NCBI GenBank assembly: GCA_021018815.1
Contig: JAITYX010000076.1
Coordinates: 2,356,001-2,420,000, forward strand
DNA from: Talinum fruticosum
Taxonomy: Eukaryota > Streptophyta > Magnoliopsida > Caryophyllales > Talinaceae
DNA length: 64,000 nt
Reading direction: 5' to 3'
Made by a program: the position numbers and the translations under genes. Numbering within the stretch: position 1 is the stretch's first letter; the number at the start of each line of letters is the position of its first letter. This document shows, one piece after another, positions 45,894-58,762 of this stretch. Under the pieces are notes generated by a model. It was not told the origin of the DNA. It saw nothing but the letters and a program-made list of their open reading frames with translations, and searched no databases.

Positions 45894-47129
45894 AATAAGG
45901 TAGTATTGTGATGATTAGGGCATGAAAAGTGAATTAGTTAATTTATAGAAAACTTACTGTTATAGAGAGGTACAAAGATGACTTAGTTTAAGTAATCAAG
46001 GGCTATTTTTTTTTTTTTTTTGGTATTTTTGGCTTGACTAAAGGTGTGATAACTCTTTTCGTGTTACAAGTTTTAAGATAAAAACTCTCTCAATAAATAT
46101 ACTTATAAGGATCCGAACCTATGTTATCCTCCTTATCGAGAAGATCTCGCAACCACCTCAATTAAGATTTTATTAGTCACCAAGGTCTAGTTATTTATAT
46201 ATACAATACGAAGTGAAAACTAGCATTAAATAGTGTGGCTATCATTTTATTAGCAAAGAATATGGCTAGACGTCAATCACATCACCTTCGTTTATTGAGT
46301 TGTCTCACATGCTCGCGGAGGGATTCTGTTTATGTTGCTCCTTTTTAAGAAGGGAAGCCTAATATAATTTGTGTTTTTTAGGTAAGTTGGCATAGTCTAT
46401 TGAGTCTCTATCTTAGAAGTATCCAACATATTACATGTCGAAGGGAGGGGTATCAAAGCCTGGGTCAAAGCTTAAAAGCACAAATTTAGAACAAATAATT
46501 ATGCATAAGTTGAAAATTTGTCCCACATTAAGATTAAACTCTAACTAATAACTGTTGAGAAATATGTGTGTTTAGAATTCTATGTATATGCGTAATATTT
46601 AAAATTAGATACAGTTTATACATAGAAACACGTAGGAAGTTATGCAATAATGATAAATCACATAAAATAGATATGAATTAATTTGTTAATATAATAATAG
46701 AACTAATAAAGTATTAGTTTATTGGTTAAGATTGGGTCATGAATTTATTAAATTTTAAATTTATTTTTGTCGTATCTAAGTAAAAAATAGTTGATAGCGT
46801 ACTTTATTCTCACAAAATTCATAGAATATAAATGAATACGTAACTTTACAATAAGAAGAATCTAAAGTGAATTAAAAATAAAGAATGAAAAATATGCTAT
46901 TAAAAAAGTAATACGTCAATAAAATTAGAGGAAATATTTTTGTATATATAAGAAGTCTAAATAATAATATATGAACTTATGTTTCGAGCAATTATTATTT
47001 ACAATATCGTCATAAATTAAGAAAAAAATAATTTTATATTATCTGCGATATAATTCTAGTAACTTTTGAACACAAATTGCAATTAAGTAACATCTCTTGA
47101 AAATTTAGAAATGGGCTATAATTTTGATT

Positions 47130-48660
47130 TTTTTAAAGGTAAGTACATCAATTATACGGTAGCCCTTCTCGTAAGGGTTATATCTAAATTGTCCTCCATT
47201 AGAATTAAGATAAAGGAAGAAGAAGGAATAGTAAACCCAAAAATATTAGAAGCAATACAAAACCCAAATCTAACTACCCAATCCGCGGCTCTATTCCCTT
47301 TTCTAAAGGTGTGTCGAATAACAACATTTCGCATTTTTTAAGGAAGCACCAAGTATCTTAAACCAAGTGTATGGATTTCCCACGAGATCCGAATCTCCTC
47401 TCGATTGCTCTAATGATCGTAAGATTATCTCCTTCTAAGACCATAGATTGGTATCATGCTCGAACCGTCGCTTTAATTCCATCTCTCATAGCAGTTGCCC
47501 GACCTACCGACATCGAAACTTTGCCAAGATGTGAGGTCCTAGCTTGCAAGAATCTTCCTTCCCAACTTTTGACAACAAAACCCGTCGCTACACATCGAAG
47601 AAGATTTAGACCCATCGAAGTTGATTTTGACGAAGCCTCCCGGAGGTTTATGCCAACAGATGAATTGGAGAGGATTGTTGGTTTGAGGTGATGAAGAAGA
47701 AGGAGCCGGATGTAGATAACTCGTCCAGCCTGGTCCTCGGTCTCCATTCTCGCTCAAGTTGATTTGGCTCGAAACATGCAGCAGTAGGATCGAAGGATCC
47801 ATTATTGAACACTTTCATTTTTACTCTTCCAAATACTCCATAATAAGTGAGGCAAACGAATTATCTCGATTAGCCTTTTTCAACCCTCTTACTAGCCGAA
47901 AGATCCGATTGAGTGAGTTAATCGATACGGACTTAGATCAACTTCAAGCCACTTCGAAAAAAGTCGCTTCCCGACATCTTTAAGATGATTGCATTGAGAG
48001 AAAAAGTGACCAATAGACTCATAACTAGAAAGGCAGAGTGGACGAGTTAGTTTGGATATTCAACCCTCTTATAACTAAATTCTCGCGGGTCCGTAGGGCT
48101 TTGTGCCCTATTTGCCATGAAAATATTTTTAATTTTGGCATCAAATCTAGATTCCAAATCCATGCAAAATCCTAAGTCGGTAACTATATCAATTCTCGTG
48201 AGCATTCTAGGTGGCCGACTTGGTTGTAAATTTACCATTGCTAGAAAGCCCCCAAGAAACATAATCCTCAATGTCATGAGAAGGAAGAGGGATGGATTTA
48301 ATTTTTTAGCAAATGTCACTGGGAAGCATGGATTGAAGCAAACCCATATCCCATTCTTTTTCTTGTGTGATGCAATCACTAACCGAAGCCGAAAGGGAAG
48401 CCGACAAGTGCTATCATAAAACTTCGTAAACAAATATTATTACACCAAACATCAACCCAAAATTTTACTTTTTTTCCATTCCTTATTTTCTAACAAATAC
48501 CCTTCTTAAAGAGTTTCGTTCCTTAAGAAGACACTTATAAACCCAAGAATTTGTACCCTTAGCTTTTCTAGTAAAAAGGTCCTCTATAAGAAGATACTTT
48601 GCTTGCATAATCTTCCCCCAAAATTATTCTCATCATACAAATTGCGTAATTGTTAAGTCT
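47130..48660 (-). mobile_element. LINE 3' portion: FWxDxW region, zf-RVT and RNase H, decayed
   Basis: On the minus strand, spread over several frames with stops, are LINE hallmarks in order. A segment containing TRKAKGTNSWVYKCLLKERN and KVKFWVDVW lies at about 48630-48470. A reverse-transcriptase-linked zinc-finger-like stretch (KLKIFSWQIGHKALRTRENL, then ESIGHFFSQCNHLKD) lies at about 48120-47960. An RNase H-like domain (PPGGFVKINFDGSKS, GFVVKSWEGRFLQARTSHLG, later RHTFRKGNRAADW) lies at about 47680-47280. A short A-rich tract on the minus strand near 47130 may be the old 3' tail. Many frameshifts mean no activity. Confidence 0.75.
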
Positions 48661-48664
48661 CGTA

Positions 48665-49010
48665 TTTGATGACCTTCTAAGAAGGGCGGATTCTAGATTG
48701 TAGAATTGGAAAGCTAACTCGCTCTCTAAAGTTGGTAGAGTAGCTCTAATCCAATCTAATCTAGAATCCCTTCTGTCTCATATTATGTAAAGTTTTAAAC
48801 TTCCATTGAGTATAGCCAATTCACTGGACAAAATTAATAGAGATTTTTTCTGAGAAATTCATATGTGAATAAGGGTATGTCTATGATAGGTTGGGATAAA
48901 ATTTATACTCCTAAGAAATTAGGATGACTGGGTCTTAGGCTTATGCAAGCTTTTGTGGAAGTATTTGTACGACGAGAATAATTTTTGGGGAGGATTGAAA
49001 TTGAAGATGT
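48665..49010 (+). mobile_element. LINE reverse-transcriptase C-terminal fragment, opposite orientation
   Basis: On the plus strand, across frames and stops, the sequence reads LRRVDSRL, NWKANSLSKVGRVALIQSNL, then SIANSLDKINRDFF and GWDKIYTPKKLG, then LGLRLMQAF. This is the end of a plant LINE reverse transcriptase, just upstream in a normal element of the part found on the other strand at 47130-48660. Its last 34 or so bases resemble, inverted, the start of that part. Confidence 0.72.
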
Positions 49011-49438
49011 TGATTTTTTATATCATATCTTTAAAAATATATATTTTTATAATAAATAATAAATATGTTTATGTTATAATTTCTAAGAATATATACTCGT
49101 AAAAACATGATATAAAACACAGTTAAATTTCATGGGAGTAAATAGTTAAGAATATGACGTAGATTACTGAAGATGTCGATGTGGCACAGGGTTAAGAATC
49201 ACATAATGGGACCCAAATTTGGGGCCAAATCAGAATGAGTGGCCTTGAGCTTCAACCGTCTCAATACTGAAGGTGGAGCTCGAGCGCCATAGGGAGTGGC
49301 GGATAAGCCATCCTCTCCTGTGACTGTGAGCCACTAAACAACACTCTATAGTCTACCCATGAAGCCAAAGAACCTCATCCGAGGAGAGAAAGAGAGACCG
49401 AGAGAGAGAGAGTTGGGCACACTCTCTTAGACTCTCCA

Positions 49439-52400
49439 ATGGCGTCCAGAGTGATCTACTCTCCATCAGCTACCCCTTCATCTTCTACCCCCATTTCCTC
49501 TCACTCAAAATTGCCCAAAGTTTGTACCTTTAGGCAAAATGCAAAGGCCCTTTCACCGTCTTCTCTCTTTGGCAAAGCCATTACCGTCAACCACTCAAGA
49601 TTCTCATTGAATCCAAACCTAATTAACAAGAAAAGGAGTTCTAGCCTTGTAAGATGCTCGGCTTCATCCTCTGCACTCCCAGCAGCTCTTCTTTTCGATT
49701 GTGATGGTGTTCTTGTGGATACAGAGAGAGATGGCCACCGGGTTTCTTTCAATGATACCTTCACTGAAGTACTTACCAATCCCCCAACTTTTATTATTAT
49801 TTTTTAAATTTCTTATGTGATTGGTATGCTTTTGTGAGTAATAAATTAGAGTTGCCGGTAAGTGAATCTTTTAGGCAAATGGGTAGTCTTTTCTTTGCTA
49901 GAATTTAACATTTAAGTGGTTTTTGAAATTGGGTCCCTGTATCTGGGTTTGTGTTCAATCATCTAATCTTCAGCTGGCTGATACTTTTGGACTGACTGAT
50001 GAGGTAATTTCTGTTTGCTGCCAAATTAGTGTCGCCTTCCCAAGTAAAACTGTGCTGTTCTAGGGCAATGTGGTTTCAAATGATTGGTGTAGGGTGTAAA
50101 TGGCGATCAGGATTAGTTTTTTGATGTCCTGATCATGTGTGATGATTTCTGATCTAGAGTGTCTTTTGAGTATGCTTTCAACTTGTTTCATGAATTCATT
50201 TCAGAATTTTAAATTTGGTAAATCCACAGAGGGGACTGGGTGTCTCTTGGGATGTGGATTTGTATGGTGAATTGCTCAAGATCGGTGGTGGAAAGGAAAG
50301 GTATTTTTGCTCTTTTAGAAGCTATATGCTATAAGGACTGTGATTGAATTTGTGTTTGTGCCTAAGCATATGCTAATGGTTTGTTGAAATGCCCCATAGG
50401 ATGACTGCCTACTTTAACAAGGTGGGATGGCCAGAGAAGGCTCCAGCAAGTGACGAAGAGAGAAAAGCATTCATTGCCTCTCTACACAAGCGAAAGACGG
50501 AACTCTTCATGGCACTTATTGAGAAAAAGCTGTTGCCCCTTCGACCAGGAGTTGCAAAGTAGGTAATTTGGGTTAATGCATGAATTCCCAATAACGTTTC
50601 CTTCATTAGAGTTGTAGAGGGGACATGACACTTTCACTGCTGCTGCTTGGGTCACGTATTGAAACAGTTTGGATCACCAACATTTTCTAGCAAATGATAT
50701 CTTTTTGAATTATTTAACCACTCTTCAATCACAAAATGTTCCCTCTCAACATTGTTGGATGGACGAAGAAGAACCCTTGTGAACCTGTGACTATGTTTTA
50801 GTTCTCATCAGAGTGGACATTTTCTAGCAAATGATATCTTTTTGAACGATTTAACCACTCTTCAAATAAAAAAAAAAATTCCCTCTCAACATTATTGGAG
50901 GACGAAGAAGAACCCTTGTAGCTTGTGACTATGTTTTAGCTCTCATCAGAGTGAGATTTCTAATATGTCACTATTGAAAACAAGGTTATTGCATTGTGAA
51001 CATGTCATGAATCATGATTCAAAGAAATTTCTGCAATTAATAAAGAAAACACAAAAAACTCTGATAACTAGTTATCTATGATAGATGCCTTGGTGTGTTC
51101 AGAGTGTTGTGCTATTTGTTTATAAATAGCAGATCCATGAATGAACTGTTCTAACATTGGACAGGCTGATTGATCAAGCTCTTTCAAATGGAGTTAAAGT
51201 TGCTGTATGCAGCACCTCTAATGAGAAGGCGGTATGCAATATAAACTCGTGCACCTTTGATCATTCCTCAGATCAACTACCTACTTGAAATGTAAATGTG
51301 CAAATTTTGTGAACTTGAGAGATCAATGGCTTTGGATTATAGTTAATTGGATTTGGAGCAAAATAATTTAATAAACCCTCTACTTTCAGATCTAGGATCT
51401 TAGGGAAGCAAGCTCTTTACAATTCTGATATAAGGGGGCCTAAATTTGACATCTCCCTGCTCGGGAAAAGACTCAGGGTGTCTTTGGTTTGGTTGGTGCC
51501 TTTAGTTAGACCTTTGTCTTTGGTTTATATAACAAGTGGTTATATACATGAGTTAGATGATGGTTTTGGTTAGACATTTGTCTTTGGTTCATGTCAAGTA
51601 GGGGGCAATGGTGCTACACTCTCAGGCTATATACACAAATTCTATCATTATTATGGTCTGACCTTAGTGGCTCTTTACAATCAGCTATTGCTCGTGTGCT
51701 GTTTATGTTTCACCATGGTGCAACTAACAACTAGGCTGGAGAATGTCATGGTCTCAGGTCTCTGCCATAGTTTCATGCTTGTTGGGTCCTGAGCGAGCAG
51801 AGAAGATGCAGATTTTTGCTGGAGATGTTGTTCCTCGTAAAAAGCCTGATCCAGTAATCTCTCTCCTTCCTTATGCTTTAATTAATTATTGCCTGGCTTT
51901 ATCACGCAAAATGGCTTCTTATAGGATGATAATGAAATCTGAGGTCGCCTGATACTGAACATATTCTTTTCCCTCTGAAAACATCTAGAAAGTTCTCCAT
52001 TTCCCTTTTAAATGATGCTTGTAAAATAACTGAAGGCTTTCTTCTATGCAGGCCATTTATAATCTTGCAGCTCAAACACTAGGGGTCGATCCAGCGAGGT
52101 ATGGGATTGGCAATTTCATAATTTAACCTTGCAACCCAAACACTAGGAGTACATCATTGGGGGGGAATGAACAAATAAAATTTACTTTTCCAATCAGTGC
52201 TCTCCTGTTCCTCTTTTTGTGCTCTGGATTATCATAATTCCACAATCAAACATTTATGTTTACCTTGAACTTTCTCAGCTGTGTTGTCGTAGAGGACAGT
52301 GCCATAGGTCTTGCGGCAGCCAAGGCAGCAGGAATGAAGTGTATAGTGACCAAGAGTGGGTAAGTCACAGAAATCATCTAAAGCATGCATCCTGTCGCTT

Positions 52401-52601
52401 AGTATAGATGTTTGCAAATTGCAACTCTCTGATTATCCGAACTTGTGCTGAAATGAGAACCCCTTCATTATTTTCAGTTACACTGCCGATGAAGACTTTG
52501 AGAACGCAGATGCAGTTTTTGATTGCATCGGAGACCCACCTGAGGAACGGTTCAACTTAGATTTCTGCGGCAGCCTTGTTGCTAAGCAGTTTGCTAGCTA
52601 G
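49439..52601 (+). CDS. CBBY: CbbY-like HAD phosphatase, chloroplastic
   Basis: Eight exons: 49439-49768, 50230-50300, 50400-50558, 51165-51231, 51758-51853, 52052-52098, 52279-52359 and 52478-52601. They total 975 nt, or 324 residues, all in phase. Residues 1 to about 72 are Ser/Lys/Arg-rich and fit a plastid transit peptide. HAD motifs follow: LLFDCDGVLVDTE (nucleophile Asp about 87, acid Asp about 89), VCSTSNEKA, PRKKPDP with the motif III Lys, and VVVEDSAIGLAAAKAAGM. Plant and bacterial CbbY dephosphorylates xulose-type bisphosphate (xylulose-1,5-bisphosphate), a Rubisco side product and inhibitor, in the stroma. The start Met follows a GA-rich 5'UTR (49384-49412). Intron 3 holds a 137-bp tandem duplication. 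The gene is intact. It runs tail to tail with the MA3 gene. Confidence 0.97.
50682..50955. repeat. Two-copy 137-bp tandem repeat in CBBY intron 3
   Basis: Copies start at 50682 and 50819. They share blocks such as CTAGCAAATGATATCTTTTT and GACGAAGAAGAACCCTTGT, with a few substitutions and small indels. Confidence 0.92.
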
Positions 52602-53792
52602 TTAGCTTATTCTCCCATTGAGAATGTTCATCTCTGTTTTTCCCCGTGTCTTTAATATCTGGAAATGATGTAAGCATTTTGATGCAAAAAAAAAAAAAAA
52701 GGCAAGTGTCAAGCAACTTATCGTAGTGGTTGCCCATGATTCTTTGTGATGAAGATTTCTCGATTCGTATATCATCAAAATGTAATAACATGCTAGAGCA
52801 GAGCAGGCAAATCTCTACTGTTGCGTAGTATCAAAAAGTTTGTTTCAATCATAGTTACTAGAATTGTGGATCACAACACAATTCTAGTGCTTTGTGGTAG
52901 AGACACTACTATAGCATAACTTGGGCCCTTTTCAATAAGGAGTTGTAAGGTTATAAAATAGTTCTAAGATAGCTGTAAAATTAGTTATAAAAAGGTGTAA
53001 AAAGTTGTAAGGTAAAAGTAAATGAACAGAGCTGATGTCAGATTCATAGTACAATATGCAAATTATCCACATACTGCTAGAGTTTAGGTCTGTTAAGAAC
53101 AAAAGAATTGCAAATATTGCCAGAGTTTAGGTCTGTTAAGAAAAAAAGAAAAATAACTTGAGGTCTAGTGATCAAAATTACTGTCGATCAAAATTACAGT
53201 CCTAGTTACATTAAGTTGCGGATTGGATTCCTTGTAACTGTAATTGAGCCAGCAAAAATTTAAAAAAGGAAGAGTGCTTCTACTCCTATCGTCACACAAA
53301 TCCAATGTGGACTCGCAATGCTCAAAGGTCCAACTAGTCCACTAGATATACAGTGAACCCAGAGAGAAGGAACTCCACCACTGAAAACAGAATGAAGAAT
53401 AATCGAGCAGAGGCAAGCCAGAAGCTGATTTTGGTTCATTCCTGGAACTCTCTCTAGTTTACAGATATTCAGATCTCACTCAGATATATCCAAACCAAGT
53501 CAATATCCTAAACAGAAGATTTCAGGCACAATGAAATTACCAAGTAACAGAAGCATATATTCGATATATATACCTCCTCAAAAACTAATTCAAAGAGTTA
53601 TGACTCTAAAAGATCCGAAGGGTCAAATCTGAATAGCAATAGAAACTTTATACAATCTAACTCTCAGCTCAGCATGAAACTCTATTTGATCAGCAACACA
53701 GTAAAACCAAGGAAACTGGAAGGGAAATAAGTGCCAACTAGCAGCGGAGGTATTTCGAGGTGGATGACCAAATACTGTTAACATCTTCTCCC
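52602..53792. other. Convergent intergenic region between CBBY and the MA3 gene
   Basis: It should contain both 3'UTRs. It also holds an A15 tract near 52685 and a small MITE (52928-53035). A tRNA-like stretch near 53155-53270 was too weak to call. No further gene was seen. Confidence 0.5.
52928..53035. mobile_element. Small MITE, same family as 41214-41332
   Basis: The ends GGCCCTTTTCAATAAGG and the complement of the right end (AGCTCTGTTCATTTACT) pair imperfectly. The interior (CTAAGATAGCTGTAAAATTA and AAAAAGTTGTAAGG) is related to the APE1L intron element. Confidence 0.45.
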
Positions 53793-56700
53793 TCAAGAAG
53801 CTGGAGCCAAGGAGGCATCCTCTCCGGATGAATCAAAGGTGGGGAGGATCCAACCGCGGCTCCTGGCATGCTCCACATATGATTCGAATTTCTGCTTAGC
53901 ATTTGGGATGTCGAGTGCCAGGTCATCAAGACCTTCTTTGACCCGAGCAAACCCTTTGGTCATCTGGTTGATTGTGATCAGCCCTCGCTGAAGCATTCCT
54001 GAAGGAGGTTGAGCATCCGGTCATTCTTCTTCTCCATGGCCATGACAAGGGCTTTCTTCACCACCTCATGGTTGAAGAAGGGCATCCCAAGATCTCTAAT
54101 ACACTGGCAAGCTTCCCCAACAACTCCCCCACTCTCGTACTCCTCTAAGAGTTTCCATATCTTGTCCTTAGCATCCTCTACAGCCCAGCCAGTCCCACCA
54201 CCCCAGCAGCGGAGGATCCTCTCACCTGCATGGCGAGAGAAAATGAGTGACCTAGCCATATGTACAGTTTCACTTCCGCTGCAGTTTGGTGGCAACCTGC
54301 TAGCTATCTCATCCAGATTCAATGGGGCCAGAACATCATCAATGACTGCCCTAGCTAAGAAAAGAGCAAGCTCATTTGAGGCATCCAAGATGTCCAGTGC
54401 CGTGTCTTCAGCAGACTCTAGTAGCAGCACAAAGCCATTCACGATGTCTTCAGTGGAGAAAATCTCTATGTGTAGAGCAGAGAGGAGAACAGATGCCATT
54501 TCTTTCTCCCTGTTTTTCCTATCCATGGCAAGGGTGACGAGTTTTTAAGGAAAATTGGGTTCAGCTCAGGGGCACCAAGATCTTGAAGGCTATGGATGAG
54601 TTCCGGGATATCATCTGAGAGGAAGTACTCATGAATTATTGTCACGACCTCTTCCTTATACCGTTTCACCTTCTCATCATCTTGGGTTGGGACCTCACCA
54701 TCTTCGGCAGTAGCTTTCGAAATGAAGGATCAAGCCATCCTTCAGAGATTGCCTGCGGTACCAAGGACTCAAACAATGATCTAGCAGATGGGATGTCCAA
54801 AGACAGGTCATCAAGGCTCTCCTCTACCCTATAAAACCCCTTCATCATCTGACTGGTGCTTATCAGGCCTTCTTCAGATGCTTCCTTCAATAGCTTCGTA
54901 ATGAGGGGTTCAGCAGATCGAGTCTCCATGGCAAGAACCAGAGCTCTTTTCACAACTTCATGATGGAAGAACGAAACTCCCAATTCTCTGATACAACGAC
55001 AGGCTTCTAAGGTATCGCCACTCTCTACATATTCTCTCAATAGATCAGCAATCTTCTTCTTCACTTCCTCCACAGTAAGGTGAGTACTACCACCCCATTT
55101 TCGCTCCACAAGCTCTGCATGGTGTGGAGCTGAGAGATAGCTCTTCTCAGCAATTTGTACTGCCTGGAGCCCCTTGGAGGATTCTGGAAGAATCTTCTGC
55201 ACCCTTGCAATAAATGCTGGAGGAAGGATGTCATCAACCACAGCTCGGGCGACAAACAATGCAAGAACATTAGCTGCATCAGGAATGTCGACAGAGAGGT
55301 CATCAGCACACTCAAGCAGCAGCTGGAAACCTTGGCTAATCTGGGCTGGACTGATAACATCTGCATAGAGGGCTGAAAGCAGAACTGAAGCCATTTCCTT
55401 CTCCTTGTCATGCCTGTCCATGGCCATTGAAACAAGCCTCTTAATGAAGTAGGGATGGTATTCACTGGATCCCAGTTCTCGCAGATCAGATGCTGCCACT
55501 TCCACTACACCATTTGTAAAGTATTCTTCTATGATTGAAACCACAGCTTTTTTATAATCATCCAATGGGTCCGAGACAGTTGTCCCTACAAGTTTGTATG
55601 GTTCCTGCACAAGGCAAGAAAGAAGCTTGGATTACAGTACACAGATAAAAAGAAGGTATAACGACAAGCAGCAAGAAGTAAAGTGTAACGGAATATCTGC
55701 GGAAGTTGACATCATCTATTGAACAAATAATGTCCAATGTGCAGCTAACCGTTAACAAGCCAAAACATCAACATGTAGAGGGCAGACAATCACCTCGCCA
55801 CTATCATAGTTAGGATCATTCCGGTCAAGGTGAGCTTCACCATCAATGTCAAGTAGCTTCCCCATGTTCCCTTACCACCAGCGCCATCTGGTGTGACCAT
55901 CAGAAGATCAAAAATCAGAAAAATAACACACTGAGAAAGGCAAATCTCTTGGAAGCACATAAGTCAGTAAGCACTCAATAATTTCAGATAGTATCAAATT
56001 TTGATTGTCAATAGGTGTTTACGAACAGTTGTCATTTGTTACAAGTTGACATCCGCAATAACAGGCGTTATCTTCCCATTTTCTACTAAGCAGTAATCAC
56101 TCATTTCAGCACCTCAGGAATGCATTAGAACTACCGATCTACAAGAATACAATTAAAGGTAATGGCAGAAAATATGGTACCAAAAAAAAAAAGTTAAGGG
56201 ATGGCTCTAAGATGATATGGTTAAAAATATTGAGCCTTTTAAATATCAAAAAGAGGAAGCAGAGAACAAGGATAAAGCAATTTACATATGAATCTAGGAA
56301 TAATTTCTATATTGATATCTATATGATTAAAGGCTTATGCAGAATATTCATGCTCTATAAATTTCCATGTCCACATTTATGCTCTATAAATTTCCACGTT
56401 TCCCTAAATGGATAAAGATTCAAAGAGAACACACTCATATTTGCATAAACAATAAACAAAGATCAAAAGGTAAGGAACTTCTGAACTATAGTTATGCCAA
56501 TGACGCAATGATCTTGCCATTTATGTTAAGCATTCCAGCAACCACTATCAAAGAGAAACATAAATGAAATTATGGTTTATTAGGGCTTGTCATCCTAAAA
56601 CCCAGCATTAACATTGGAGGGCCTTGTTGCCCTACATGTCACTATGAGAAACCCATATTTTCTATTTTTTTATGTCCTCCCTCCTCCCCCTCATGGGAAC

Positions 56701-58035
56701 ACACTATTTATTTTGGATTGAGCTTAATAAGATTACATCACTACAAGTTTACGGCAGAACATAGCACTGAGACAACAAAACCGCCAGTTAGAGGCCATTT
56801 AGATCTAAGAAGCACATACACTCTCCACAATCTCACGTATCCGTGTTGGAGAAGTATTGGGCACCAAAACTCTAGGAGACCCTTTGGATACTCTCATGTC
56901 CACATGAAATTCGGTTTTGTCACTAATATATTTTATGTGCAATTTGTGATCGCCTCAACTCAAACACGACTCCCCGAACACCAAAGACATTAAATGAAAT
57001 GTAAACACACAATTAATTAAATTAATATTTTTCACTAATAATGTGGCCTTGCACGTGCCGCATCCTAACTTATTGAAAAATTAGGTGTCTCTATGTCAGT
57101 GTTCTGTCATGGCCATATCGCCTATCAGTGTCCGTGCTTCTTAAATTTAGATTAGACTCATGCATCGATGCATTCCATGGGTTCACGCTCCAGAAGGCTG
57201 AAAGTGTTAGTGCATATTTGGCCTTCACATCCAGCTCACCAGAACCCATACCAACAGAGTATCAAGCTTGAATTGTGAATTTCAGCATATACTTATCATT
57301 AATTGGAAATTAATTATCTAATAAGGAATACTAGGGGCAAGGGAAACTAACTTATTGCACGGTCTCTAAGTTCTAAGCTTCCCTTCACTTCTGATAACTA
57401 GCTTATTGAACTATCCTTTCCCTACACAGAACATGAAACAAAGTCAGGAAGAGCAAATGAAAGAACATGACCACTTCTGGTTAGGTTACATATGCAAATA
57501 TCTCTACTCGAAAAATAGAGACATGCCTCTTTAGTCTTCACCAGGCCATTAACCCATAGCACACAAGCATGCAATTCATGGACATTCAAATTCACACTAA
57601 CAAGGTCATATAGAGATCACATATCGTCATTTTCTCTGTCACGAACATCACTTACAATACACAAAAACCGCAAAATAGGTGTACATTTGTAAGACCAAAC
57701 CGTCCGAATGATAAGCTATGCAACTTACAATTACAAAACTAGCAACGTGAACAGAACTCACCCTTCTTGACTCTGATGACCTTCCCGGAATGTGACCGGC
57801 GGACATGCCTCACAGCAGGCGCCTTCCCGCCACCGCCACCCCCACCCCCATGGCCTTTTCCATGGTGGTCAGAAAGCAGCGAAGATGTGGATTTCGGCGA
57901 AGAAGATAAATTCCTAGGTGACACCAAAGACTTAGGAGGAGGAGCTGCCGCCGAGTTCTCCGCAGTTAGTGATGCCGTTGCTATCTTCAACATCTCCCTC
58001 TGCTCTTCCGTCAAGAACCCCTCCTTCGATGCCAT
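53793..58035 (-). CDS. MA3-domain translation regulatory factor, four MA3 repeats (four apparent frameshifts)
   Basis: Three coding exons: 58035-57762, 55887-55794 and 55604-53793. The N-terminus MASKEGFLTEEQREMLKIA, a Gly/His-rich stretch and a basic HSGKVIRVKKG are typical of the plant MRF family. Four MA3 repeats (eIF4G/PDCD4-like helical domains) follow, with repeated EEYF and LRELG..YHPYFIKRLV / MAMDRHDKEKEMASVLLSAL blocks. MRF proteins associate with eIF4A and ribosomes and adjust translation under energy limitation, downstream of TOR. Corrected length is about 727 residues. Frames break at 55858 (GGGGAA), 54715-54717, 54542-54546 and 53982-53984, each by one missing base at or beside a homopolymer. 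With these restored the total is a multiple of three and the repeats read through. A 5'UTR intron (58337-58058) precedes the start. Confidence 0.93.
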
Positions 58036-58057
58036 CTTTACACTCAAATATTAACTC

Positions 58058-58337
58058 CTGAAAACCCACATAAACCATTAAAACCCCATCCTACTACAAA
58101 CTTCCATTAAACTTGCTCCGAAATTCCAAAATCTAACCAAACTACACAAAACTGCTCATAATCATCGCATTATTCTCCTCTTCAAATTCACGAAAGTTCA
58201 TCCCTTTTACAGGATAGTTTATGAGAGATACAACTATATGATTGCAACTACTGAAAATAAAACTCAAAGAAATGGAAATAACAATAAATCAGCAGCATTA
58301 GCAATGAAGCCAGAAGTTTAAAAGATGAGTAACTTAC
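58058..58337 (-). other. 5'UTR intron of the MA3 gene
   Basis: A minus-strand donor (GTAAGT at 58337) and an acceptor (TTTTCAG ending at 58058) lie 22 bases ahead of the start codon. They define a 280-bp leader intron. Leader introns often raise expression in plants. Confidence 0.65.
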
Positions 58338-58748
58338 CTCAAAAATTCAAAACCAGAATACAAAATCCAGAACTCCAAACTCGAACTTATCGATCGAAAT
58401 CCAATACCAATACCGTCAACCGAAGTTTCCAGAAGACAACCGCGTTGTTTCCCACTTCTTTTCTGTGCTTGGCCCGGATCTCGAGCCAAGACAGAGAGAA
58501 TACAGTAAACCGTCAGATCTTCGCTACAGAAACTCACAAAAACTCACAGAAACTCGTAGAACAATCAGAAAATCACAGATCGACGATCGATTCCGGGAGG
58601 GCCAAACCCTAGGGATTTGAGGAAGGGGCAAGTGCGAGAGTGGTGTGTAGGAGTGTCCTAATAATCGGTCAAGAAAGAGGAGAGAGAGAGAGAGAAATGG
58701 ATGAGAATGAAAATGAGGGAGAGAGGGGAAGAGAGAGAAAGATGAGGG

Positions 58749-58762
58749 GGTATTTATATGGA
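58749..58762 (-). promoter_or_regulatory. TATA box of the MA3 gene
   Basis: On the minus strand, CCATATAAATACC lies about 715 bases before the start codon. Pyrimidine-rich CT repeats follow downstream, consistent with a transcript leader that contains the 5'UTR intron. Confidence 0.6.

Larger units (their letters stand above)
42043..47110. other. Repeat-rich intergenic DNA upstream of APE1L
   Basis: This region holds the APE1L promoter side and purine/pyrimidine-rich stretches (42720-43320) whose open frames are low-complexity. It also holds an unclassified repeat related to 62400-62600 (43950-44110), a long TA run, an LTR-promoter-like block (44300-44860), a TAA run and a SINE (45681-45893). 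No gene was recognised. Confidence 0.5.

Noticed and set aside
53155..53270. Possible tRNA-like or SINE head
   Set aside because: Promoter boxes too weak and no tail or target duplication.
54009..54548. 179-codon plus-strand frame across the MA3 exon
   Set aside because: Antisense shadow of MA3 repeats 3 and 4.
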